The notes under the pieces are model-generated. The model made no database searches and was not told the origin of the DNA. It worked only from the letters and a program-made list of their open reading frames with translations. A stretch of 64,000 nucleotides of DNA, taken from an uncultured Alphaproteobacteria bacterium (GTDB lineage: Bacteria; Pseudomonadota; Alphaproteobacteria; Caulobacterales; Aquidulcibacteraceae). The position numbers were made by a program, and so were the translations under genes. Each line of letters begins with the position of its first letter. The stretch's first letter is position 1. Where the stretch lies: the NCBI GenBank assembly GCA_902826335.1, contig CADEEL010000002.1, forward strand, positions 14,240 to 78,239, read 5' to 3'. This document shows, one piece after another, positions 43,318 through 51,603 of the stretch.

Positions 43318-44019
43318 ATGAGGCTCGTTCCCTTCCTGACCAGCGTGCACAAATGGCTTGGCCTCATTGTCGGCGTGCAGGTCGTACTCTGGTGCGCCTC
43401 GGGCGCGTTCTTCGCGCTTGTTCCAATCGAGCGTGTGCGCAGCGAGCATCGCCTGGCCACGCAGGCGCCCACAGCATTGCCGCGCGACACGCTGACAAAC
43501 CTCGATGGCGTACTGCGCACACTCCCCCAGGCGCCGAGTGAAGTGACAGTGACAAACCGCTTGGCGCGGCCGGTCGCCCTCATCTCCTTCACGGAGGGCG
43601 CGCCGCGGCTCTATGATCTCGCAACCGGCGCGCGGATTTCACCTATCAGCGCCGACCAGGCGGCGGCGGCCGCGCGCGCAGCCATCGCAAATGCGGGCAC
43701 GGTGCGCGCCGTGCGGCATGTGACGCAGGAGACGCCAGAATATCGCGGCGCGCTGCCGGCGTGGCGTGTTGCGTTCTCGGATCGCGAGAGGCTCGCTGTC
43801 TATGTCGCGGCCGATACCGGCGCGGTAACGGCGCGGCGCTCGGATCTGTGGCGAGTCTATGACGCACTGTGGGCGCTGCACATCATGGATTGGCGTGATC
43901 ATGAGAACTTCAACACGGGGCTCTTGATCGCATTTTCTCTTGCGGCTTTGCTCGTCTCGCTCGCGGGCCTCGCGCTGCTGCCGTACAAATTGCGCCTGCG
44001 GATCAGGCGGTCCGGTTAG
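43318..44019 (+). CDS. PepSY-domain membrane protein
   Basis: 233 residues. An N-terminal transmembrane segment follows HKWLGLIVGVQVVLWCASGAFFALV, which is the usual PepSY-TM start. A periplasmic PepSY-like region lies in the middle (AWRVAFSDRERLAVYVAADTGAV), and a second TM is near the C-terminus (TGLLIAFSLAALLVSLAGLALLP). LHIMDWRDHENFN before the last TM is a family landmark. GGAG precedes the ATG. Pairing with PCuAC suggests a copper or heme-linked redox role. Its stop overlaps the convergent cupin gene by 4 nt. Confidence 0.82.
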   Translation: MRLVPFLTSVHKWLGLIVGVQVVLWCASGAFFALVPIERVRSEHRLATQAPTALPRDTLTNLDGVLRTLPQAPSEVTVTNRLARPVALISFTEGAPRLYDLATGARISPISADQAAAAARAAIANAGTVRAVRHVTQETPEYRGALPAWRVAFSDRERLAVYVAADTGAVTARRSDLWRVYDALWALHIMDWRDHENFNTGLLIAFSLAALLVSLAGLALLPYKLRLRIRRSG

Positions 44020-44477
44020 AGCGGCGTTCCATCCTTGCGTGTCTTGAGATTTACGCCGGAATAGCGGCCGGGATGGAATTTCATGTCAATGTCCGAGTAT
44101 TCGCCCCAATCCTCGTTCGCGCGGTCGGAAATGGCGAGGAACGTCGCGTCGGCGTTCGACAGATTCTTCAACACGTGACCATTCTTGACGCCGCCTTTGA
44201 ACCCCGCGCAATCACCGGCGCGCAGAACCTCCTCGCCCTCGTCCATCACCAGTGTCAGCTCGCCGGAAAGCACATGGACGAATTCATCCTCGACCGCATG
44301 CCAATGGCGCTGTGAGGACCACGCGCCGGGCGGCAACGTGACGAGATTGACGCCGATGCGCGTCAGCCCCGCTGCGTTCCCAAGCGCCTTCCAGCGCCGC
44401 TCCTTGCACGGCTCGTCATAGGGCGCGGGATAGCCGGAGCCCTTCATCACGGGGAGCGCGTCAATGTCGATTTTCAT
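44016..44477 (-). CDS. Cupin-domain protein
   Basis: 153 residues of a single double-stranded beta-helix barrel. Cupin motif 1 is SSQRHWHAVEDEFVHVLSGELTLV, and motif 2 is GDCAGFKGGVKNGHVLKNLS. His and Glu ligands are present, so metal binding is likely. Similar proteins are annotated as mannose-6-phosphate-isomerase-like or sugar-binding cupins; substrate unknown. The ATG at 44477 lies in the MarC stop (4-nt overlap). Confidence 0.82.
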   Translation of the reverse strand: MKIDIDALPVMKGSGYPAPYDEPCKERRWKALGNAAGLTRIGVNLVTLPPGAWSSQRHWHAVEDEFVHVLSGELTLVMDEGEEVLRAGDCAGFKGGVKNGHVLKNLSNADATFLAISDRANEDWGEYSDIDMKFHPGRYSGVNLKTRKDGTPL

Positions 44478-45121
44478 GAAGCCCTCAGTGAAAATGCGCC
44501 GATGATCCCGTCCACGACAAATTGAGCGGCCAGCGCACAGAGCAGAATTCCGAATATGCGCGTCAGCACGTTTGCGACTGTCGCGCCAAGCAGCTTGGAG
44601 ATTTGACCCGCCAACAGAAAGGCGGCGAGGCACAGTGCGAAATTGGCGGCCACGCCCGCAAGCACGACCGTGCGTGAGAGCGCGTCCTGATGCTCGTTGA
44701 ACAGGAGCATGATGGAGGCGATGGCGCCTGGCCCGGTGATGAGCGGAATGGCGAGCGGGAAGACGGAAATGTCATCCTCCCGCTCAGGATGCGCGGCGTG
44801 TTCGGCCGCGACCTTTTCGGCCCGCTCCTCGCGGCGCTCGGCGCGCTTTTCAAACAGCATATCGACGCCGATGAGAAAGAGCAGCAAGCCGCCCGCGAGG
44901 CGAAACGCGTCAAGTGTGACGTGCAATTGCGCGAGCAGCCACGCGCCGCCGAACGCGAAGGCGAGGATGATGCCGGCGGCGATGGCGAGCGCCTTCCACG
45001 CCATGTGCCGGCGCCAGGCGTCGCTCATGTTCTGCGTCATGGTCGCGAACATCGGCGCCATGGCGGGCGGATCGATGACAACGAAGAAGGTCACAAAGGC
45101 GGTGAGGAAGAGGGAGAGCAT
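44474..45121 (-). CDS. MarC-family integral membrane protein
   Basis: 215 residues with six predicted membrane helices in two inverted halves. Family motifs are FVVIDPPAMAPMFATMT in the first half and LAIPLITGPGAIASIMLL in the second, joined by a charged cytoplasmic loop (EKRAERREERAEKVAAEHAAHPERED). The transported substrate, if any, is unknown; the historical link to multiple antibiotic resistance is not supported for the family. It is 8 nt after pdhC and coupled to the cupin gene. Confidence 0.88.
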   Translation of the reverse strand: MLSLFLTAFVTFFVVIDPPAMAPMFATMTQNMSDAWRRHMAWKALAIAAGIILAFAFGGAWLLAQLHVTLDAFRLAGGLLLFLIGVDMLFEKRAERREERAEKVAAEHAAHPEREDDISVFPLAIPLITGPGAIASIMLLFNEHQDALSRTVVLAGVAANFALCLAAFLLAGQISKLLGATVANVLTRIFGILLCALAAQFVVDGIIGAFSLRAS

Positions 45122-45129
45122 GATCCCGG

Positions 45130-46476
45130 CTACAACAACATCGCCATCGGGTCCTCGATAAAGCCCCGGAACGCCTTCAAGAACGAGGCCCCGATCGCCC
45201 CATCGACCACGCGGTGATCGCAGGTCAGCGTCACGCTCATCATGGTGGCGATGGCGAGCGCGTCATTTTTTACGATCGGGCGCTTTTCGCCGGCGCCGAC
45301 GCTCATGATGCAGCCATGCGGTTCATTGGGGATCGAGGAGAAGGACTTGATCCCGTGCATGCCCATGTTGGAGAGCGAGAACGTCCCGCCCTGAAATTCC
45401 TCGGGCTTCAATTTCCTATTGCGCGCGCGTTCGGCGAGATCGGCCATCTCGGCTGAAATCGCTGCGAGCCCTTTCGTCTCCGCCGCCCGGACGATGGGCG
45501 TTATCAATCCCCCATCAATGGCGACGGCGACCGCGATGTCTGCGTGGTGATGCAGCGCGAGTCCATCCGGCGTGTAGCTGGCGTTGGCGCGCGGCTCGCG
45601 CATCAGCGCCAGCGCGCAGGCCTTGATGATGAGATCGTTCACGGAAATCTTCACGCCCTGCTCGGCGAAGCGCTTATTGATGTCGGCGCGCGCCTTGAGC
45701 AGCGGATCGATCTCAAGATCGATGGTGAGCGGAAAATGCGGGATGTCGCGGAAACTCTCCGTCATCCGCCGCGCAATGGTTTTGCGCATGAGATCGAGCG
45801 GCACGAGATCGTAGCTGCCGGGCAGCACGCCCATCTGCTCCAGCGTCTTGTGTTGCGCGGGAACCTGCGCGGCGGGCGCAAGCGCCAGCGCGCGGCCTTC
45901 CGAACTTGGCGCGGCGCGCCCGCGTACGGCTTCGATATCGGCCTTGACGATGCGCCCGCCCGGGCCCGAGCCCTTCAAGCCCGAGAGATCGATGCCGAGT
46001 TGCAGCGCCATGCGCTTGGCGAGCGGGGAGGCGGCGATGCGAAGGCTGCCTTGGCTTGAACTCGTGGATAATCTTGGATCGGGGCCGGGTGTGGTCTCCA
46101 TGCTCCCCCTTGATGGGGGAGCTGTCGCGCGCAGCGCGACTGAGGGGGTGTGCGCAATGTCTGGCGCGTTTACACGCCCCCCCTCCGTCGCCTTTGGCGA
46201 CACCTCCCCCACAAGGGGGGAGGATGAGGGGGGCGCATCTCCGCTCAACCGCGCGATTGGCGTGTTGACCTTCACGCCCTCCGCGCCGGCGGGCACGAGA
46301 AGCTCAGCGACAACGCCCTCATCGACCGCCTCGACCTCCATCGTCGCCTTATCGGTTTCAATCTCGGCGATGACTTGCCCCGGCTCGATGCGATCGCCCA
46401 CCTTGATGAGCCACTTGGCGAGATTGCCCTCCTCCATCGTCGGCGACAGCGCGGGCATGGTGATATCGATGCTCAT
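45130..46476 (-). CDS. pdhC: Pyruvate dehydrogenase E2, dihydrolipoamide acetyltransferase
   Basis: Core acetyltransferase of the pyruvate dehydrogenase complex. 448 residues: one lipoyl domain (1-80, lipoylated Lys in ETDKATME), a linker, the E1/E3-binding domain (LRIAASPLAKRMALQLGIDLSGLKGSGPGGRI), and a catalytic domain ending in DHRVVDGAIGA (His). The linker at about residues 85-145 is abnormal: it is encoded by a palindromic repeat element (46098-46226) and includes [15 protein letters not shown], also present in pdhB. The lipoyl-coding DNA is nearly identical to that of pdhB. Confidence 0.95.
   Translation of the reverse strand: MSIDITMPALSPTMEEGNLAKWLIKVGDRIEPGQVIAEIETDKATMEVEAVDEGVVAELLVPAGAEGVKVNTPIARLSGDAPPSSSPLVGEVSPKATEGGRVNAPDIAHTPSVALRATAPPSRGSMETTPGPDPRLSTSSSQGSLRIAASPLAKRMALQLGIDLSGLKGSGPGGRIVKADIEAVRGRAAPSSEGRALALAPAAQVPAQHKTLEQMGVLPGSYDLVPLDLMRKTIARRMTESFRDIPHFPLTIDLEIDPLLKARADINKRFAEQGVKISVNDLIIKACALALMREPRANASYTPDGLALHHHADIAVAVAIDGGLITPIVRAAETKGLAAISAEMADLAERARNRKLKPEEFQGGTFSLSNMGMHGIKSFSSIPNEPHGCIMSVGAGEKRPIVKNDALAIATMMSVTLTCDHRVVDGAIGASFLKAFRGFIEDPMAMLL
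46098..46226. repeat. Palindromic element (family C) inside the pdhC linker
   Basis: Two inverted half-elements, each with CTCCCCC-TTG-GGGGGAG followed by a GTCGCC/GGCGAC-type stem and GAGGGGG. The left half is 46100-46150 and the right half is 46173-46224. The element is in frame, without stop codons, in the pdhC reading frame. The right half is almost identical to 48590-48644 in pdhB. Confidence 0.8.
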
Positions 46477-46934
46477 GGATCAGTCCTGGAAATGGAGACG
46501 GGGATCACGTCCGGCCGCCAGCGATGCGCGAAAGTGAGATAGAAGAGGGAAAGGTAGATGACGGCGAGCCCCGCCCAGGAAAACGCCTGAACGGCGTCAT
46601 CGATGCTGAACGCGCCGCCGAAGGAAATTTCCGGCGCGGCGTTGGCGAGTACGGCGCGCCCGGCCGCGGTGAGGCCGCCCTCCTCCTGCAATTCGCGTAG
46701 GCGGCCGATCAGGCCTTGCTGCGTCCATTGCGCGCCGAGCAGCACGAATGTCAGCATGGCGAGGATGAGCGTCAGAAACGCGAACGCCGCAAACCGCGCC
46801 AGCAGATTCGCGGCGCCGATGAAGTAATTGAGCGCCGCCACATAGGCGGACACCACCGTGAACAATACGGAGACCCCCGCGAGCAGCACGTTGGTGAAGT
46901 TCACCAATTGCTCGACCACCTCCGCCTCGTTCAT
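46473..46934 (-). CDS. Uncharacterised membrane protein in the pdh cluster
   Basis: 153 residues, not recognised. Predicted membrane helices are near residues 10-30 (NVLLAGVSVLFTVVSAYVAA), 40-65 (LLARFAAFAFLTLILAMLTFVLL) and 120-140 (FSWAGLAVIYLSLFYLTFA), with a polar loop containing RLRELQEEGGLTAAG. The start at 46934 sits in the stop of the GFA gene, and its own stop overlaps the pdhC start by 4 nt, so it is coupled into the operon. No functional prediction. Confidence 0.7.
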   Translation of the reverse strand: MNEAEVVEQLVNFTNVLLAGVSVLFTVVSAYVAALNYFIGAANLLARFAAFAFLTLILAMLTFVLLGAQWTQQGLIGRLRELQEEGGLTAAGRAVLANAAPEISFGGAFSIDDAVQAFSWAGLAVIYLSLFYLTFAHRWRPDVIPVSISRTDP

Positions 46935-47329
46935 GACGGCCGCTCCTGCGAGAGATGCAGCAGCTCGTGCGCGTGGCTTTCCCAATCGCGGCCGTCGAAG
47001 CTGGTGATGCGCGCGCCCACCGCTTCGGGCTCATCCAGGCAGCGCAGATTGACGCTCCAACCGTCGGGATTTGAACGCGGGCGATAGAAGCTTTTGACGC
47101 CGCATGTGGCGCAGAAATAATGCTGCGCGACGCCTGTGTTGAATGTGTAGAGCGTGAGATTGTCTTCGCCTTGCAGCAGGCGAAAGCGGCTCTCCGGCAC
47201 GATGAGATGGATGAAGCCGAGCTTGGCGCACATCGAGCAATTGCACGCCTGCGCCTCGGCGCCGGGCTCGATCTCCGCCTCGAAACGCACCGCGCCGCAA
47301 TGGCAGCCGCCTGGGAATACGACGCTCAT
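46931..47329 (-). CDS. GFA/CENP-V-family zinc protein
   Basis: 132 residues of the GFA fold (glutathione-dependent formaldehyde-activating enzyme-like, CENP-V). Zinc cysteines are in GGCHCGAVRFEAE, CNCSMCAKLGF and YFCATCGVKSFYRPRS. The family is often of unknown activity; formaldehyde activation is not demonstrated for most members. It lies between two pdh genes, preceded by the repeat at 47341-47476. Confidence 0.87.
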   Translation of the reverse strand: MSVVFPGGCHCGAVRFEAEIEPGAEAQACNCSMCAKLGFIHLIVPESRFRLLQGEDNLTLYTFNTGVAQHYFCATCGVKSFYRPRSNPDGWSVNLRCLDEPEAVGARITSFDGRDWESHAHELLHLSQERPS

Positions 47330-47340
47330 CGCGGCCGCAC

Positions 47341-47476
47341 CATCCCTCCCCTTGATGGGGAGGGTGGCGCCGCGCAGCGGCGACGGGTGGGGTGAAATGC
47401 AGGGGCGGTCTCGTGTCCACGACACCCCCTCAGTCCGCGCTGCGCGCGGACAGCTCCCCCATCAAGGGGGAGCATG
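47341..47476. repeat. Palindromic element pair (family C) between pdhB and GFA gene
   Basis: Two inverted copies: CCTCCCCTTGATGGGGAGGGTGG.. (47343-47392) and, reversed, ACACCCCCTCAG..CAGCTCCCCCATCAAGGGGGAG (47421-47473). Same design as the elements inside pdhB and pdhC. It fills most of the 172-nt gap. Confidence 0.75.
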
Positions 47477-47501
47477 GAGCGGATTCTCATCAAGGCGGCG
47501 G

Positions 47502-48896
47502 TCATCTGTGGCACACCGCCCTGACGGCCCGCACGACATCATCGACTTGCGGCAGCGCCAGCGCTTCCAAATTCGCGGCGTAGGGCAGCGGCGCATCGGC
47601 TTGATGCACGCGCATGGGCGGTGCGTCGAGATAATCGAACGCTTCCAGCGTCACCCGCGCGATGACTTCCGCGCCCACGCCCATCGGGCCCCAGCCTTCC
47701 TCCACGGTGACAAGTCGGTTCGTCTTCTTCACGCTTTCAACGATTGTAGAGGTATCGAGCGGGCGCAATGTGCGCAGATCGATCACTTCCGCGTCGATGC
47801 CTTCCTCGCTAAGCAATTCAGCGGCTTTCAGAGCGACGCCCACCATGCGCGAATGCGCGCTGATGGTTACGTCAGCGCCCACACGGCGCACTTTGGCCCT
47901 GCCGATCGGCAGAACCCAATCTTCGACAATTGGAATTTCAAACTCCTGCCCATACAGCATTTCGTGCTCAAGAAAGACGACCGGATTGGGCGTGCGGATC
48001 GCGGCTTTGAGCAGGCCCTTGGCGTCCGCCGCGTCATAGGGCGCGATGACGGTGAGCCCCGGCACATGCGCGTACCAGGGCGAATAGTCCTGGCTGTGCT
48101 GGGCCGCGACGCGCGCGGCCGCGCCATTGGGGCCGCGAAACACGATCGGGCAGGAGATTTGTCCGCCCGACATGTAGCGGGACTTGGCGGCCGAATTGAT
48201 GATCTGATCGATCGCCTGCATGGCGAAGTTCCAGGTCATGAATTCGACGATGGGCCGAAGGCCCGCCATCGCGGCGCCGACGCCGAGGCCCGCGAACCCA
48301 TGCTCCGTAATCGGCGTATCGACGACGCGGCGATCGCCGAATTCCTGCAGCAATTCGCGCGAGACTTTGTAGGCGCCCTGATATTGCGCGACCTCCTCGC
48401 CCATCAGAAACACGCGCGGATCGCGACGCATCTCCTCGGCCATGGCGTCACGCAGCGCATCGCGCACAGTAATTTTGACGAAGTGCGTGCCGGGTGGGAT
48501 GTCGGGGTCCCCCGCTTCTCCCCTCCCCCCTTGCGGGGGAGGGGCGGGGGTGGGGGGGCGAACCGATGTCGCCGGTTCGGGCGCGTCCGCACGCCCCCCC
48601 TCCGTCGCCTTTGGCGACACCTCCCCCACAAGGGGGGGGGAGGATAAAGATCGCGCCTCGCCATTGGAGAGCACCGCGATCGGCGTGTTGACCTTCACGC
48701 CTTCACTGCCGGCCGGCACGAGAAGCTCAGAGACAACGCCCTCATCGACCGCCTCAACCTCCATCGTCGCCTTATCGGTTTCGATCTCGGCGATGACCTG
48801 CCCCGGCTCGATGCGATCGCCCACCTTGATGAGCCACTTGGCGAGATTGCCCTCCTCCATCGTCGGCGACAGCGCGGGCATGAGGATTTGCGTCAT
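47502..48896 (-). CDS. pdhB: Pyruvate dehydrogenase E1 beta subunit with N-terminal lipoyl domain
   Basis: 464 residues. Lipoyl domain at 1-78 (Lys in ETDKATME), a linker at about 80-130, then the transketolase-like E1-beta body beginning [18 protein letters not shown] and including [14 protein letters not shown] and the C-terminal transketolase half ([24 protein letters not shown]). The lipoyl-beta fusion is typical of alphaproteobacteria. The linker is encoded by a palindromic repeat (48516-48645) and contains [15 protein letters not shown] as in pdhC. It overlaps the preceding hypothetical gene by 4 nt. Confidence 0.95.
   Translation of the reverse strand: MTQILMPALSPTMEEGNLAKWLIKVGDRIEPGQVIAEIETDKATMEVEAVDEGVVSELLVPAGSEGVKVNTPIAVLSNGEARSLSSPPLVGEVSPKATEGGRADAPEPATSVRPPTPAPPPQGGRGEAGDPDIPPGTHFVKITVRDALRDAMAEEMRRDPRVFLMGEEVAQYQGAYKVSRELLQEFGDRRVVDTPITEHGFAGLGVGAAMAGLRPIVEFMTWNFAMQAIDQIINSAAKSRYMSGGQISCPIVFRGPNGAAARVAAQHSQDYSPWYAHVPGLTVIAPYDAADAKGLLKAAIRTPNPVVFLEHEMLYGQEFEIPIVEDWVLPIGRAKVRRVGADVTISAHSRMVGVALKAAELLSEEGIDAEVIDLRTLRPLDTSTIVESVKKTNRLVTVEEGWGPMGVGAEVIARVTLEAFDYLDAPPMRVHQADAPLPYAANLEALALPQVDDVVRAVRAVCHR
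48516..48645. repeat. Palindromic element (family C) inside the pdhB linker
   Basis: Left part CTCCCCTCCCCCCTTGCGGGGGAGG (48518-48543) and right part 48590-48644, with the GTCGCC-TTT-GGCGAC stem and CTCCCCCACAAGGGGGG. In frame with pdhB, encoding a Pro/Gly/Ala-rich linker. Confidence 0.8.
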
Positions 48897-49237
48897 TGTC
48901 TGTCTTTCAGGCGAGCTTGGTCGAAGGTGCGGGCCCAGCCGTGCTCGACAACAAGAATAGTCTCAATTCCGCGCGCGCGCAGGTCCGCGATGATGGCGGG
49001 CGCCTCCGTCACGTTGTAGAACTCGCCGGCCGGTGCGTGCGTGCGACCTTCGAATACCCCCCGAATGGTCGCTTTCTGCCGTAGGCCTGCGCCCTGGCCA
49101 CAATATTCGACCTCCGCCAAAACAGTGCGGCCATCGCCCAAGTCAAATTGCAGTTCGAGATAATATCGCCAGCCGGCGCTATAGCTGTCCGACCCATGAG
49201 TTGTGTCCTCCACGCGGCTGGCCTCGCGCACCTGCAT
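48893..49237 (-). CDS. Hypothetical protein in the pdh operon
   Basis: 114 residues, not recognised. An alpha/beta protein with [34 protein letters not shown] at the front and [20 protein letters not shown] near the end. No signal peptide or membrane span. Its stop overlaps the pdhB ATG by 4 nt, implying coupled translation. Possibly GTG/ATG start variants; the ATG at 49237 is used. Not assigned. Confidence 0.6.
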   Translation of the reverse strand: MQVREASRVEDTTHGSDSYSAGWRYYLELQFDLGDGRTVLAEVEYCGQGAGLRQKATIRGVFEGRTHAPAGEFYNVTEAPAIIADLRARGIETILVVEHGWARTFDQARLKDRQ

Positions 49238-49353
49238 CGCTCACACCGTCTCTGTCTGCGCCGAGCGCGGAACGTCGATCCCCGCATTGCGTGAGGTTGG
49301 CTCAGCAGCATTCAAGGCGAGTATCTCATACATGCGCACGACCTGATCGCGTG

Positions 49354-49746
49354 CTAGATAACACCCAGCAGCGCCAGCAGCAGCGTGATCGTCGCGGCGA
49401 TGCCGGCGGTCCAGATCAGCGGGCGGATCCAGGGCAGGCCGAGTATGTAAACCGCCGCATGCGCGATGCGCGAATAAAAGAAGATGTTCGCGGCCAGCGC
49501 TGTGATCGCCGTATTCATATCCGCCCACTCAATGGCCAGCGCCAGCGGCGCGAACATGATGAGCCCTTCGCGGTGATTATCGACCACACGCTTCATGCGC
49601 GCATGGAACCCTTCAGGCGGCGGCAAGCCATCGCGCGAATGCGCCAGCGGCAATCCCTGCGCGCGAACGCCCGCCATTGACTGGATGAGCACGAGCGCGA
49701 TCAGCAGCCCCGTGCAATAGACCATGGATAGGATTTCAGCGCTCAT
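49354..49746 (-). CDS. MAPEG-family membrane protein
   Basis: 130 residues with four hydrophobic helices. The MAPEG signature region reads RVVDNHREGLIMFAPLALA, then ANIFFYSRIAHAAVYILGLPWIRPL. Family members are glutathione-linked or eicosanoid enzymes in eukaryotes; bacterial ones are largely uncharacterised. The ATG at 49746 is preferred over the one at 49749, because GGGGGG then lies at proper spacing. Confidence 0.82.
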   Translation of the reverse strand: MSAEILSMVYCTGLLIALVLIQSMAGVRAQGLPLAHSRDGLPPPEGFHARMKRVVDNHREGLIMFAPLALAIEWADMNTAITALAANIFFYSRIAHAAVYILGLPWIRPLIWTAGIAATITLLLALLGVI

Positions 49747-49758
49747 CATTCCCCCCTG

Positions 49759-50049
49759 TTAGCGTGGCCGCAACACAAACACATTCAACGCGAAGGCGAC
49801 AGCCAAGGCGCCTATGCCGGCCATCAACACACGCCGGCTCTCGATTAATTTCCGCGCGGCCTCCGGCGGCAGCCGCGCGCGATCCAATTCCAGTTCCGTG
49901 GCGAAGCGATGCGCGCGTGGATCGAACTCACCGCCCACCGCGCGCCGCCACGCCGCGACAGCCTCGCGGCGCAGGAGGATCGCCCGGATCATCGCCAGGC
50001 CCGCGGCGAAATAGATCGCCGCAAGCACGATGAGTTCGGCCTCGATCAC
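49759..50049 (-). CDS. Small two-span membrane protein
   Basis: 96 residues, not recognised. The N-terminal helix IEAELIVLAAIYFAAGLAMI and C-terminal helix VLMAGIGALAVAFALNVFVL flank a charged loop with FATELELDRARLPPEAARKLIESRR. The ATG overlaps the pdhA stop by 4 nt. Probably accessory to the neighbouring MAPEG gene or to membrane function; no firm prediction. Confidence 0.6.
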   Translation of the reverse strand: MIEAELIVLAAIYFAAGLAMIRAILLRREAVAAWRRAVGGEFDPRAHRFATELELDRARLPPEAARKLIESRRVLMAGIGALAVAFALNVFVLRPR

Positions 50050-51038
50050 GAATACGCCTCTTCGTAGATGTCGGTGTAAAGTTCTTGCGGCTCTGGTTCC
50101 GGGTTTTCCTGCGCGAAGCGCGCCGCCTCGACGACAATGGCGCGCACGTCCCGGTCGATCTCCTTGAGCCCATCCTCGCTCGCCGCGCCCTCGGCGATCA
50201 GCAGCGCCTTCACGTGGTCGATCGGGTCGCGCTGCGTGCGCACCTCCTCGACTTCCTCACGCGTGCGATACTTCGCGGGATCGGACATCGAATGGCCGCG
50301 ATAGCGGTAGGTTTTCATCTCCAGCAGAGTCGGCCCCTTGCCGGCGCGCGCGCGTGCGACGGCCTTGCGGCCCGCTTCACGCACCGCGACCACATCCATG
50401 CCATCGACTTCCTCGCCCGGAATGTTGAACGAGACGCCGCGCTTGTGCAGATGCGTTTCCGATGATGAGCGCTCGATGCTCGTGCCCATCGCGTATTGAT
50501 TGTTTTCGACGATGAAAACCACAGGCAGCTTCCACAAGCTCGCCATGTTGAAGCTTTCATAGACCTGGCCCTGATTGGCCGCGCCATCGCCGAAATAGGT
50601 GAGGCAGACCTTGCCATCCTCATTGTAGCGGTTGGCGAAGGCGAGGCCCGCGCCCAGGCTCACCTGTGCGCCGACGATGCCATGGCCGCCATAGAAGGCG
50701 GCTTCGCGCGAGAACATGTGCATCGAGCCGCCCTTGCCCTTGGACGAGCCAGCCGCGCGGCCGGTGAGCTCGGCCATGATGGCGTTGGGATCCATGCCGC
50801 AGGCCAGCATATGGCCGTGATCGCGATAGCCGGTGATAACCTGATCGCCCGCACGGATCGCCGCCTGCATGCCGACGACGACCGCCTCCTGGCCGATATA
50901 GAGATGGCAGAAGCCGCCGATCAGCCCCATGCCGTAGAGCTGGCCGGCGCGCTCCTCGAAGCGGCGGATGAGCAGCATGGTCCGGTAGTAGTCGAGCAGT
51001 TCCGCGCTCGTCGCCGTCTTCGCCGCCGCCTTCGCCAT
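50046..51038 (-). CDS. pdhA: Pyruvate dehydrogenase E1 alpha subunit
   Basis: Thiamine-diphosphate-dependent decarboxylase subunit, 330 residues. The ThDP motif GDGAANQGQVYESFNMA lies near residue 150. KGGSMHMFS and the RYRGHSMSDPAKYRTREE loop are intact. Upstream ftsB and downstream accessory genes fit the usual alphaproteobacterial eno/ftsB/pdh neighbourhood. Dihydrolipoamide dehydrogenase (lpd) is not in the window. Confidence 0.96.
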   Translation of the reverse strand: MAKAAAKTATSAELLDYYRTMLLIRRFEERAGQLYGMGLIGGFCHLYIGQEAVVVGMQAAIRAGDQVITGYRDHGHMLACGMDPNAIMAELTGRAAGSSKGKGGSMHMFSREAAFYGGHGIVGAQVSLGAGLAFANRYNEDGKVCLTYFGDGAANQGQVYESFNMASLWKLPVVFIVENNQYAMGTSIERSSSETHLHKRGVSFNIPGEEVDGMDVVAVREAGRKAVARARAGKGPTLLEMKTYRYRGHSMSDPAKYRTREEVEEVRTQRDPIDHVKALLIAEGAASEDGLKEIDRDVRAIVVEAARFAQENPEPEPQELYTDIYEEAYS

Positions 51039-51110
51039 GCGAACCTCGCTTCGCTCCTTGCGGCAACCTAGAAGCGGCCGCGCGCGGCGTCCACACCGGC
51101 CGAGACTGGC

Positions 51111-51416
51111 TCAGCTCGATCCAGGCTCGATGATAAACACGATCTCGTCCGGATCACCTGCCGCCAGGGTCGCGCGGGCGCGCTCGTCCAGATAATCGAG
51201 ATCGAGGCTATCGTTACGCAGCCGCGCGGCCCGCGCCTCCAGACGGTCTCGCTCGGCCATAAGCGCGTCGCGCTGGACCGCCAGCGCGGCCTCGCGGCGC
51301 TGCAGATCCATGAAGGCGATCAGGCCGTGTTGGCCGGTGACCGTCTGCACGGACAAATAAGCGATGAGCGCGCCCAGCGCGATGCTGAGCGCAGAAAAAC
51401 GATGACGACCCGTCAA
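51111..51416 (-). CDS. ftsB: FtsB/DivIC-like septum formation initiator
   Basis: 101-residue bitopic division protein. The N-terminal transmembrane helix is FSALSIALGALIAYLSVQTVTG. A periplasmic coiled coil follows (LQRREAALAVQRDALMAERDRLEARAARLRND), then LDLDYLDERARATLAAGDPDEIVFI, the typical FtsB tail. It links FtsL and FtsQ in the divisome. It is divergent from nothing and 72 nt upstream of pdhA. Confidence 0.87.
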   Translation of the reverse strand: MTGRHRFSALSIALGALIAYLSVQTVTGQHGLIAFMDLQRREAALAVQRDALMAERDRLEARAARLRNDSLDLDYLDERARATLAAGDPDEIVFIIEPGSS

Positions 51417-51507
51417 GACCCGACCCCTCGAATCAAGATGCGTTAACTGGACTCTAAATGGTTAAAGAATCGTATCGATTCTGAATCTTTGCGAAGCCAC
51501 GACGCTG

Positions 51508-51590
51508 CCCGCGCTTCGACAGGCTCAGCGCGACGGTACTGTTTCCAATTATCGCGAAAGCACCAATGTCGCGCCGAGCCCGTCGAAGCG
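51508..51590. repeat. Dispersed repeat, family D (copy 2)
   Basis: GCGCTTCGACAGGCTCAGCG at the left and, inverted, GCCGAGCCCGTCGAAGCG at the right, flanking about 30 bp of AT-richer sequence. Related to the element at 29439-29534. It lies in the gap upstream of ftsB. Confidence 0.6.
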
Positions 51591-51603
51591 TTGGAGATGA
51601 GCG

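Noticed and set aside
49033..49680. 215-codon plus-strand frame over the MAPEG gene
   Set aside because: Antisense to a MAPEG protein with four clear membrane helices; Arg-rich translation typical of a shadow frame.
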